A stretch of DNA of 8,923 nucleotides from Aquirhabdus sp. (GTDB taxonomy: Bacteria; Pseudomonadota; Gammaproteobacteria; Pseudomonadales; Moraxellaceae): assembly GCA_030150595.1 (NCBI GenBank), contig JASLFQ010000292.1:1-8923 (forward strand), in the 5' to 3' direction. The notes under the pieces are model-generated. The model ran no database searches and was not told the origin of the DNA. It was given only the letters and a program-made list of their open reading frames with translations. Shown here piece by piece: positions 1 through 6,238 of this stretch (position 1 is the stretch's first letter; the number at the start of each line of letters is the position of its first letter). Position numbers and translations under genes: made by a program.

Positions 1-720
1 ATCACAACCCGCGACGCCTTTATCCATATTCTCAAAAATCTTCACACCAAACGCTTCAAAACCAGTCGGCAACAATGTGCGCGGCGCAATGATGCGTACT
101 TCTTTTGCACCCAAAGTTTGTAAGGCTTGAATATCTGAACGTGCGACACGTGAATGTTTGATATCACCAATAATCGCCACCGTCAGCTCACTAAACGGAC
201 GAGCTGCATGACGACGAATCGTGAGCATATCCAACATCGCTTGCGTTGGATGCGCGTGACGACCATCGCCAGCATTGATAATGGCAACTTGAGGACAAAC
301 CGACTGCGCCATAAAATGCGCCGCGCCTGAAGCGGAGTGACGAACCACGAATACATCCGCAGTCATCGCCTCCAAGTTCCACAACGTATCGCGCAGCGTC
401 TCGCCTTTCGATGTACTAGAGCGTTGAATATCAATGTTCAACACATTCGCCGACAAATGCTTTGCAGCCACTTCAAAGGTTGTACGGGTACGCGTCGACG
501 GTTCAAAAAACAAATTCATCACCGTGCGGCCGTCGAGCAACGGCTTATTCAGAATCTTCCCGTTTTCACCGAGAAAAGTTTCCGCCGTATCTAAAATTTG
601 CGTCAAATGCGCTCGCGACAAACCCTCGATACCTAAGAAATGTTGCAGATTTCCTGCACGATTTAACTGAAGTTGGCTCGGCAAATGTAACGCAGAATGG
701 TGCTGTGCTGACGTATGCAT
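1..720 (-). CDS. pyrB: Aspartate carbamoyltransferase catalytic subunit, N-terminal part (cut by window edge)
   Basis: Condenses carbamoyl phosphate with L-aspartate to give N-carbamoyl-aspartate, the committed step of de novo pyrimidine synthesis in the cytoplasm. My translation of the minus strand gives 240 residues with no stop before the window edge; the usual length is about 310-340, so roughly the last third is missing. Family motifs are in order: the carbamoyl-phosphate loop [13 protein letters not shown] (71-83), SKGET (104-108), the HPTQ substrate loop (157-160) and [11 protein letters not shown] (185-195). The ATG at 720-718 is preceded by AAGGA (729-733) eight bases upstream, which sets the start. 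The 25-30 residues before the conserved fold (rich in His, Gln and Leu) are a modest N-terminal extension. The aspartate-binding C-terminal domain cannot be judged. Function is certain; whether a pyrC-like partner follows lies outside the window. Confidence 0.97.
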   Translation of the reverse strand, partial: MHTSAQHHSALHLPSQLQLNRAGNLQHFLGIEGLSRAHLTQILDTAETFLGENGKILNKPLLDGRTVMNLFFEPSTRTRTTFEVAAKHLSANVLNIDIQRSSTSKGETLRDTLWNLEAMTADVFVVRHSASGAAHFMAQSVCPQVAIINAGDGRHAHPTQAMLDMLTIRRHAARPFSELTVAIIGDIKHSRVARSDIQALQTLGAKEVRIIAPRTLLPTGFEAFGVKIFENMDKGVAGCD

Positions 721-789
721 CGACGCGATCCTTATTGGTCATTATTAATGAGCGTAAGTTTAACGGATTACACGGAAAAATGCCTTCTG

Positions 790-822
790 AAAAACATCTG
801 GATAGATCACTTCGAGATGTTT
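790..822 (-). terminator. Weak intrinsic-terminator-like hairpin after the epimerase gene
   Basis: On the minus strand an 8-bp perfect inverted repeat (AAACATCT at 822-815 with AGATGTTT at 799-792) encloses a 15-base loop and runs into a stretch of five T residues (794-790, partly inside the stem). It lies about 50 bases after the epimerase stop and 70 bases before the pyrB start, where a terminator would be expected. The stem has only two G/C pairs and the loop is long, so it may be inefficient or accidental. I see no convincing sigma-70 promoter for pyrB in the rest of 721-870. Confidence 0.3.
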
Positions 823-870
823 CTCTCATCAAAAACAACATTCAAAGCGATCAGCCCAATGTCTTGCTAT

Positions 871-1860
871 TTAAATTGAATATTGCGGAACGGCTTCACT
901 CAAGCAACCCATTTCAGTCAAACTGATCCGCAAAGCATCCAGCATGGGTGTACGCTCAAAATCTCCCAGCATGGTATTCAAGCGAGTTCCATCCAGCAAT
1001 AACGGACGTTGCCATAGATAACGCATTTCGAGCAATTCACGAGGCAAGCTTGCAAACGGTGCGGCGATCTTTATTAAAAACCACGGAAAGCTACGGGCAG
1101 GCAAATCGGCCTGACCGCTCACGGCACGCACCGCAGCAATAAAATCCTTACCCGTCAGTTGATAGCCTGCAAAATTAAACCGTTCGAATCGCTCCAATTT
1201 TTGCTCATGAGCAAGTAGTTGCACGGTCGCGCGTACCATATCAGGCAAATATGCCCATTCATGTAAAACATCATGTTGACCCAGATACATCATACTACGC
1301 AGTGGTTTCCCAGCTTTAAAGATATGTTGAAACCATGCACTCATACCACGTCCACCAAAGTAATCACCCGCCCGAACGATCAACACACGTACACCACTCT
1401 CCGCAAGCAGATTTTCCATCTCGACCCGCACTTGTCCTTTGTTCGTCAATGGGTTCTGTGGTGCAGAGTCAGCAACCAAGGTTCCCGCATCAGGACCATA
1501 ATTGTAGACAACCCCTGGTAATACCAGACGTGCATCCTGCTGACGTGCAGCAGCAATACTGTTCTCCAACATCGGCAACGCTAACTCACGCCAGCGTTGA
1601 TAACGAGGTGGATTAACAGCATGGACAATCAAACTCACGCCCTCTGCTGCACGGGCAACATCCTCTGCTTGCATCGCATCGCCAGCCACCCATTCAACAG
1701 GTAATGATGGGAGTTGTCTTTTTGCATCAACAGGATCACGTTGTAATGCACGAACTTGCCAACCTTGTTCGGCCAGTTCTGCCGCCATGACGCTGCCAAA
1801 ACTGCCTGTCGCACCCAAAATAAGTGCTAATGGTTTTGCTGAGTTAATAGTTGTATTCAT
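871..1860 (-). CDS. Atypical SDR / NAD(P)-dependent epimerase-dehydratase family protein
   Basis: A 329-residue Rossmann-fold protein. Visible features: dinucleotide-binding GATGSFG at residues 16-22 after a hydrophobic beta strand; Arg41 just after the second strand, which suggests NADP(H) preference; GDA at 60-62 for adenine contact; HAVNPP at 80-85. The catalytic YxxxK of classical extended SDRs is not at its usual place: the segment around 137-149 reads NPLTNKGQVRVEME, with Pro at the tyrosine position. This fits the atypical SDR (SDRa/NmrA-like) group, whose members often lack the Tyr. Cytoplasmic, with no signal peptide or membrane segment. The ATG at 1860 has GGAG (1870-1867) six bases upstream. 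It is divergent from a LysR gene 122 bp away, its probable regulator. Substrate unknown; it could be a reductase, an epimerase or a non-catalytic redox-sensing protein. Family assignment is firm, function is not. Confidence 0.85.
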   Translation of the reverse strand: MNTTINSAKPLALILGATGSFGSVMAAELAEQGWQVRALQRDPVDAKRQLPSLPVEWVAGDAMQAEDVARAAEGVSLIVHAVNPPRYQRWRELALPMLENSIAAARQQDARLVLPGVVYNYGPDAGTLVADSAPQNPLTNKGQVRVEMENLLAESGVRVLIVRAGDYFGGRGMSAWFQHIFKAGKPLRSMMYLGQHDVLHEWAYLPDMVRATVQLLAHEQKLERFERFNFAGYQLTGKDFIAAVRAVSGQADLPARSFPWFLIKIAAPFASLPRELLEMRYLWQRPLLLDGTRLNTMLGDFERTPMLDALRISLTEMGCLSEAVPQYSI

Positions 1861-1891
1861 GATGTACTCCAGAGTTTGTAGGATCTGATCA

Positions 1892-1919
1892 GCAATTGGA
1901 TGCTTGAAGCATTAGTTGC
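1892..1919. promoter_or_regulatory. Operator-like nested dyad, probable LysR binding site
   Basis: A perfect 13-bp palindrome, ATGCTT-G-AAGCAT (1900-1912), sits inside a wider dyad with outer arms GCAA (1892-1895) and TTGC (1916-1919). A further half-site ATGCTT recurs at 1925-1930, 25 bp downstream of the first, between the -35 and -10 boxes of the likely lysR promoter. Dyads of this kind in a divergent intergenic region are typical LysR recognition/activation sites, although this one has T-N9-A spacing in its core rather than the textbook T-N11-A. Binding by the adjacent LysR protein is inferred from position. Confidence 0.55.
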
Positions 1920-1944
1920 ACGATATGCTTCTACTGCCTACAAT
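1916..1944 (+). promoter_or_regulatory. Probable sigma-70 promoter of the LysR gene
   Basis: TTGCAC (1916-1921) and TACAAT (1939-1944) are separated by exactly 17 bp; the -10 matches the consensus at 5 of 6 positions and the -35 at 3 of 6. The start codon is 38 bases after the -10 box. The upstream palindrome overlaps the -35 and a second half-site lies in the spacer, so binding there would be expected to repress lysR, consistent with autoregulation. Confidence 0.5.
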
Positions 1945-1982
1945 GGAATAACGAAAACTTTAAAGTAGGTTAACGTTTTTAT

Positions 1983-2903
1983 ATGAACCAACCCAACCTA
2001 CCAAAGAATTATTCATGGGACAGCTATCGTGCTTTTGTTGCCGTGCTGGAAACAGGTAGCTTGTCCGCCGCCGCGCGCCAACTTGCCACCAGCGCCCCAA
2101 CCATTGCGCGCCATATTGAAACTCTTGAGGCAACTCTTGGAATTACATTATTTTCTCGCTCAAGTACGGGCTTGCAAGCAACCAGTGCCGCCTTAGCACT
2201 TGCGCCGCAAATCCAAACTATGGTTGTCGCCGAGGCAGCAATTCACCGCTTAGCATCGGGTGAAGCCAGCAGTGAACGCGGTGTTGTACGACTGACCGCG
2301 AGTGAAATTGTCGGTACGGAAATTCTACCCACTCTATTGGCTGGATTTCAAAATGCTCATCCAGATACGGTAATCGAACTATCGGTGACAAATCGCCGTG
2401 AGGATCTATTACGCCGTGACTCTGATATTGCTATCCGCATGGTACGACCCGAACAAGATGCGTTAGTCGCCAAGAAAATTGGTGTGGTTGATGTCGGGCT
2501 ATATGCACACCAAAGTTACATCGCACGACATGGCAAGCCCAACTCTCTTGAGGAATTACTGCAACATCGTATTGTTGGTTTTGACCAACAGTCGTCCGTT
2601 AGCACGCCGACACGAATCGGTACACTCAATCGCGAGATGTTTAGCTTTCGCTGTGATAGTGACTTTGCTCAACTTGCTGCGCTACGCGCTGGCGTAGGTA
2701 TCGGTGGCTGTCAGATGCGCATCGCCGAACGTAATCCTGCGTTAGTGCAACTACTGGGCGGACAGAAAATTTTCGCGATGGACATGTGGTTGGTGATGCA
2801 TCGCGATCTACGTCAAGTTAAGCGAGTAAAATTACTATATGACTGGCTGGCAGAAGGCTTAGTTGAATATACCAATCGCTCATCAAGCAAAGAATCCACA
2901 TAA
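1983..2903 (+). CDS. LysR-family transcriptional regulator
   Basis: A 306-residue protein of normal LysR length. The N-terminal winged helix-turn-helix spans about residues 13-73, with the diagnostic run AVLETGSLSAAARQLATSAP (20-39) followed by the LEATLGITLFSRSSTGL type recognition and wing region. A linker helix and a two-lobed periplasmic-binding-protein-like effector domain (about 99-295) follow, with SDIAIRM and GLYAHQSYIA typical of the family. It probably controls the divergent SDR gene and itself through the intergenic dyad. The effector cannot be predicted. The ATG at 1983 has only a weak Shine-Dalgarno (AGG about 13 bases upstream), but no better start fits the family's N-terminus. 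Ends at TAA 2901-2903, followed by a shared terminator. Confidence 0.93.
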   Translation: MNQPNLPKNYSWDSYRAFVAVLETGSLSAAARQLATSAPTIARHIETLEATLGITLFSRSSTGLQATSAALALAPQIQTMVVAEAAIHRLASGEASSERGVVRLTASEIVGTEILPTLLAGFQNAHPDTVIELSVTNRREDLLRRDSDIAIRMVRPEQDALVAKKIGVVDVGLYAHQSYIARHGKPNSLEELLQHRIVGFDQQSSVSTPTRIGTLNREMFSFRCDSDFAQLAALRAGVGIGGCQMRIAERNPALVQLLGGQKIFAMDMWLVMHRDLRQVKRVKLLYDWLAEGLVEYTNRSSSKEST

Positions 2904-2936
2904 AAACTTAGATTCCGTTTCAATTGAATCCGCCAT

Positions 2937-2968
2937 AAAAAAAACAGCCCAAATCAGGACTGTTTTTT
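2937..2968. terminator. Bidirectional intrinsic terminator
   Basis: Eight A residues (2937-2944), stem CAGCCC (2945-2950), loop AAATCA, stem GGACTG (2957-2962) and six T residues (2963-2968). The stem pairs with one C-A mismatch and the flanking A and T tracts can extend it. Each strand ends its hairpin in a T run, so it can stop lysR transcripts (stop codon 33 bases before) and transcripts of the convergent flavodoxin-fold gene (stop 12 bases before, on the minus strand). Confidence 0.85.
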
Positions 2969-2980
2969 CACGCTAATAAA

Positions 2981-3556
2981 TTACTTCGTCAAACGCTGAA
3001 CCTGTTCCGCAAAACGAACACCGAAAACTTTAGCCGTTTCAAGATCGCCTGGAAGTGGTCCTTCATCTGGTGAAGAATCCGATGGGGATTGTGCCAATAA
3101 ACCAGAGAAACCCGCCAAATAATTAATGTGATTACGTTCAGCCGCTTTGCTATTGGCAGGCATCAAACCTGTACCTACCCACAGCATCGAATGCTGCATC
3201 GCAAATGTAATCATATAAGAAATTGTAGCCCCTTTATCACCATTCATTGACGCAGAATTGGTGAAACCAGCCGCTGGTTTATCTTTCCACGCTTGGATGA
3301 ACCAAGGTTTACTGGATGCATCAGCAAACTTCTTAAACTGCCACGCCACGCCGCCCATATACGTTGGCGAACCAAAGATAATGCCATCCGATGCAACTAA
3401 CATTTCCCATGCTGCATCCGATAAATTTCCTTCTGCATCAATACGAATTAACTCAACAATTGTCCCTGCAACAGAGACTAAACCCGCCTTAACCGCTTCA
3501 GCTTGTTTCTGAGTGTGACCATAACCACTGAAATAAACGATCGCGACCTTTGACAT
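2981..3556 (-). CDS. WrbA-like flavodoxin-fold NAD(P)H-dependent oxidoreductase
   Basis: A 191-residue cytoplasmic flavoprotein of the flavodoxin / NADPH-dependent FMN reductase superfamily, most like WrbA-type NAD(P)H:quinone oxidoreductases (E. coli WrbA has 198 residues). Visible: first beta strand KVAIVYFS (3-10), the FMN phosphate loop SGYGHTQ (10-16), the isoalloxazine-contacting FGSPTYMGG (61-69), and a second flavin loop around SMNGDKGAT (103-111). Such enzymes reduce quinones by two electrons and protect against redox stress. An in-frame ATG at 3577 would add seven residues, but AGGAG (3569-3565) lies inside that stretch, eight bases before the ATG at 3556, so 3556 is the start. It has its own promoter candidate and a shared terminator, hence is probably monocistronic. 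Strict WrbA identity is not claimed. Confidence 0.85.
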   Translation of the reverse strand: MSKVAIVYFSGYGHTQKQAEAVKAGLVSVAGTIVELIRIDAEGNLSDAAWEMLVASDGIIFGSPTYMGGVAWQFKKFADASSKPWFIQAWKDKPAAGFTNSASMNGDKGATISYMITFAMQHSMLWVGTGLMPANSKAAERNHINYLAGFSGLLAQSPSDSSPDEGPLPGDLETAKVFGVRFAEQVQRLTK

Positions 3557-3588
3557 TTTATTTGCTCCTGCACACATTGATGATGGGC

Positions 3589-3618
3589 TTTATAGTGCAT
3601 CTATTGCGGGTGAGTTAA
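3589..3618 (-). promoter_or_regulatory. Candidate sigma-70 promoter of the WrbA-like gene
   Basis: On the minus strand, TTAACT (3618-3613) and TATAAA (3594-3589) are 18 bp apart, 32 bases upstream of the chosen ATG. The -10 is a good match and the -35 moderate. The rest of 3557-3694 shows no hairpin terminator for the upstream GNAT-like gene, so some read-through into this gene is possible. Confidence 0.4.
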
Positions 3619-3694
3619 CACCTCTTTTTAGCATAAACACTGTGAAGTAAACATAAATAGAACAGATCACTTAACAGGAAAAAGAAGAGACCAA

Positions 3695-4924
3695 TCAGAC
3701 AATATTTTTATAGGGCAAACAGCCCTTAGCCTCCTCAAAATAAGCCTCAACGCCTACCCGCTCACGTATCGTAAAATCCATCACCGCATCCATAAATGCA
3801 GGCTCAGCCAACCAATGCATCGAATGCGTCAACACAGGCGCAAAACCTCGAATCAACTTATGCTCACCCTGCGTTCCTGGATCAAACCAACGTAAATCAT
3901 GCTGAATAGCATACTCAATCCCTTGGTAATAACACACCTCAAAATGCAAAGAATCCACATCTCGGATCGCGCCCCAATAGCGTCCATACAACGTCTGATC
4001 GTCTTTAAAAAATAATGCAGAGGCAATTGGGTTTTGATCGGTATCTTGAGCAATGACTAACGTCAAAGCATCATTCATCGTCGCGCCAAGCTGGGTAAAA
4101 AACTCAAGCGTTAAATAAGGCTTTTGACCACGGATATGATAGGTATTTTGATAACACTGATAAAAGAACCGCCAGTCGTCTTGGCTTATTGCAGAACCTT
4201 CAAGCCAACGACAACTGATATCTTGCGCCGCGACTTTTTCACGCTCTACACGAATGCTTTTACGCCGCTTTGCGGTGAGGACATCTAAGAAAGCAGTGAA
4301 ATTGGAGTAGTCTTTATTTTCCCAAAGGAATTGCACATTGATGCGTTCAGCGAGTTTTAGCGTCACTGGATCAGAAAAAGTTGCATCACGATAACTTTGC
4401 AAAAAGCTGTGATCTAAAAATAGACCATGCCAAGACGACGCGCCGAATTTATTGGCTAAAGCTTGAATGCATTGTAATAACGTTGGTAAAACTTCAGTCA
4501 ATGTAACACCATTTGCCAATAAAACACGAGAACCAGTGACTGGTGTAAAAGGCACGCTGGTGACTAACCGCGGATAATAATCCAATCCATGCCGCGCATA
4601 TGCTTGCGCCCACGCATGATCAAATACGTATTCGCCGCGATTATGTGTTTTAACAAATAAAGGAAGTCCAGCGATTGGATCATCGCCGCGATACAAGATT
4701 AAGTGCTGAGCAAACCAGCCACTATGCGAACCAATTGCACCACTACCCTCTAGCGCCAACCAAAACGCACACCGCATAAACGGCGTTGTTTGATCAGACC
4801 AAAAGTGTTCAGGAAAATCACGAACAGACCCCACCACTTGAATCGAAAAATCGATGGCTTGCTCTACCTGTGAAGAGTCAAGCAATCGATACGATCTGTC
4901 ACGATGATTCAACAGGTCGCCCAA
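3695..4924 (-). CDS. GNAT-like DUF482 / COG3146 family protein (putative peptidoglycan-related acyltransferase)
   Basis: Up to 409 residues, with the hallmarks of the DUF482/COG3146 family, which has two GNAT-like halves and is often annotated as 'peptidogalycan biosynthesis protein' by resemblance to FemAB-type transferases. Motifs in order: GEYVFDHAWAQAY (97-109), YYPRLVTSVPFTPVTG (116-131), a basic KRRKSIRVEREK (219-230), GRYWG (314-318) and the highly conserved FDPGTQGEHKLIRGF (347-361). Cytoplasmic, no signal peptide. The first in-frame codon after the upstream gene's stop is TTG at 4924, taken here as start. No Shine-Dalgarno is evident, the first in-frame ATG is only at residue 50, and family members usually begin about 20-30 residues before that point, so the true start may be internal. 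It abuts the secreted-protein gene and is probably translationally coupled to it. The biochemical reaction is unproven for the family. Confidence 0.85.
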   Translation of the reverse strand: MGDLLNHRDRSYRLLDSSQVEQAIDFSIQVVGSVRDFPEHFWSDQTTPFMRCAFWLALEGSGAIGSHSGWFAQHLILYRGDDPIAGLPLFVKTHNRGEYVFDHAWAQAYARHGLDYYPRLVTSVPFTPVTGSRVLLANGVTLTEVLPTLLQCIQALANKFGASSWHGLFLDHSFLQSYRDATFSDPVTLKLAERINVQFLWENKDYSNFTAFLDVLTAKRRKSIRVEREKVAAQDISCRWLEGSAISQDDWRFFYQCYQNTYHIRGQKPYLTLEFFTQLGATMNDALTLVIAQDTDQNPIASALFFKDDQTLYGRYWGAIRDVDSLHFEVCYYQGIEYAIQHDLRWFDPGTQGEHKLIRGFAPVLTHSMHWLAEPAFMDAVMDFTIRERVGVEAYFEEAKGCLPYKNIV

Positions 4925-6121
4925 TTATGGCGTCGCCCATGATGCACAGCGATTGAAACTATCCATTGTTGTCCAAACCGTCATGTCAGGACTTTGGATT
5001 TGACTAAAGGCTTGAGCGGCTTGTTGCTTATTGCCAGTTGTGCAGAAAAACAAGGCATTCTTGTTAGCGTTCTGATTCGCAATCTGTTCACCAGAAGGCA
5101 TTCCGGCGTCTTGGCCACTATTATATAGCGGAGAGTTGGGACTAATGCTCATTGGGGCGGGTTGATTTGGTGGCGGATAATAGCCGCCTTGATCGGGGCT
5201 TGGTGCTTGATTGTATTGGTTTGGATCTTGGCTATATTGACCCTGACTATATTGTTCTTGACCATTATAATCAGGCGGCACACCTTGATCGCCCTGATCA
5301 GATGGTGGATAACCACTGGCATCAACACTATCATCTGTAGGTGGATAATCCACTTGAGCCGCAGGGTAACCCGAATTAATCATCTGTTGACGCACATCAG
5401 CGTCATAAATCATCTGCTGTCTGAGATTATCATCATTGATTGCTTGTGCAAGTTCCTCATCAGACCATGACTGAGCAACTGCCATACTGGTTATCAACGC
5501 AAACCAATATGGATCAACCGTTTGATAGTCCTCTCGCCAACCATGTACACGCCAACCATAATTGCTCGGCCAGCTTCGCGTGTAATGCACGCTATACCCA
5601 CCCGAATTTCCCTGACGATATGGCATACGGTAGTGATTCGTCCAACCTGGCGTAAAATGAGGGCCGTGGTTATTGAAATCGGCATGATTATCAAAGCCAC
5701 GATTATCCGCACCATGATTTCCAAAACTATGGTTATCAAAACGTTGTTGACCCGTATCATGCCCTACCCATTTAGGATCAGTTGGCTGATTTGTGCCATG
5801 AAAATGATCCGGCGCGACGGGGTTATTTGATCTAGGCACATTGACTTGTGGATTTTGAATTTGAGGATTCTGGAAGTGCGGCTGGTTATTCGACTGCGGC
5901 ACATTTTGACGCTGTACATTCACGGGTGGCTGATTGAATCGCATCGTATTGAAACCGTGGCTAGTCGCAACTGCTGGTTGCGTCACGGTGATCGCATTAA
6001 CCTGCGGCTTCGACTCAACACGCTTCTCTCCGAATTTGTGCTGATTGTCATTGTCATCTGCAAATGCTGATGACACGAGCGCGATCGCCATACACCCTAA
6101 AAAAATCCGTGTGAGTTTCAT
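4925..6121 (-). CDS. Secreted Asn/Gln/Pro-rich low-complexity protein of unknown function
   Basis: I do not recognise a named family. The 398-residue product starts with a clear Sec signal peptide (KLTR, hydrophobic core, SSAFA, cleavage expected after Ala21), so it is exported; Cys10 is inside the signal and not in a proper lipobox. Residues 22-170 are rich in Asn, Gln, His and Pro, with short repeats such as FDNH, FGNH and QNPQ. A more ordered core (175-250) is rich in Trp and Tyr (HYTRSWPSNYGWRVHGW) and holds a helix-like stretch with a duplicated RQQMI (234-238, 244-248). Residues 255-335 are a disordered Tyr/Gln/Pro/Gly linker. The C-terminal 45 residues contain the only two mature cysteines (360, 392), probably disulfide-bonded. 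The ATG at 6121 is preferred over an in-frame TTG at 6136 because it begins a normal signal peptide; the Shine-Dalgarno is weak. Possibly cell-envelope associated. Confidence 0.8.
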   Translation of the reverse strand: MKLTRIFLGCMAIALVSSAFADDNDNQHKFGEKRVESKPQVNAITVTQPAVATSHGFNTMRFNQPPVNVQRQNVPQSNNQPHFQNPQIQNPQVNVPRSNNPVAPDHFHGTNQPTDPKWVGHDTGQQRFDNHSFGNHGADNRGFDNHADFNNHGPHFTPGWTNHYRMPYRQGNSGGYSVHYTRSWPSNYGWRVHGWREDYQTVDPYWFALITSMAVAQSWSDEELAQAINDDNLRQQMIYDADVRQQMINSGYPAAQVDYPPTDDSVDASGYPPSDQGDQGVPPDYNGQEQYSQGQYSQDPNQYNQAPSPDQGGYYPPPNQPAPMSISPNSPLYNSGQDAGMPSGEQIANQNANKNALFFCTTGNKQQAAQAFSQIQSPDMTVWTTMDSFNRCASWATP

Positions 6122-6153
6122 TTTTTCATCGCCCAAGAATTGTCGTTATAGAT

Positions 6154-6174
6154 TAGCAAAAATCCTGTTTGCTA
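6154..6174. repeat. Short inverted repeat upstream of the secreted-protein gene
   Basis: TAGCAAA (6154-6160) and TTTGCTA (6168-6174) form a perfect 7-bp inverted repeat with a 7-base spacer, 33 bases before the ATG at 6121 in the 117-bp gap after uvrB. No T tract follows on either strand in the manner of a terminator, so it is more likely a leader hairpin or protein-binding site, or chance. I see no strong sigma-70 promoter for the secreted-protein gene in 6122-6238; TTGTTA and TGTAAT with 18-bp spacing just after the uvrB stop is the best weak candidate. Confidence 0.3.
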
Positions 6175-6238
6175 TCGGTAATATATCGTAAGTACAGCAG
6201 CTACATTACACCGTTTATCGCATTCCAATAACAAGCGC

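Noticed and set aside
566..841. 91-residue minus-strand frame starting upstream of pyrB
   Set aside because: Overlaps the pyrB start in another frame and shows no family features; the pyrB Shine-Dalgarno and motifs decide the frame.
462..926. 154-residue plus-strand open frame
   Set aside because: Antisense to pyrB and extending into the epimerase 3' end; no domain, no Shine-Dalgarno, and pyrB on the other strand is unambiguous.
5162..5470. 102-residue hydrophobic plus-strand frame resembling a membrane protein
   Set aside because: Antisense to the Asn/Gln/Pro-rich gene, whose biased codons read as Ile/Leu/Trp on the other strand; hydrophobicity is an artefact of composition.
5640..5760. 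Repeated short units resembling a CRISPR or VNTR array
   Set aside because: The units encode in-frame Asp-Asn-His and Gly-Asn-His repeats of the secreted protein, vary in length and have no constant repeat with unique spacers.
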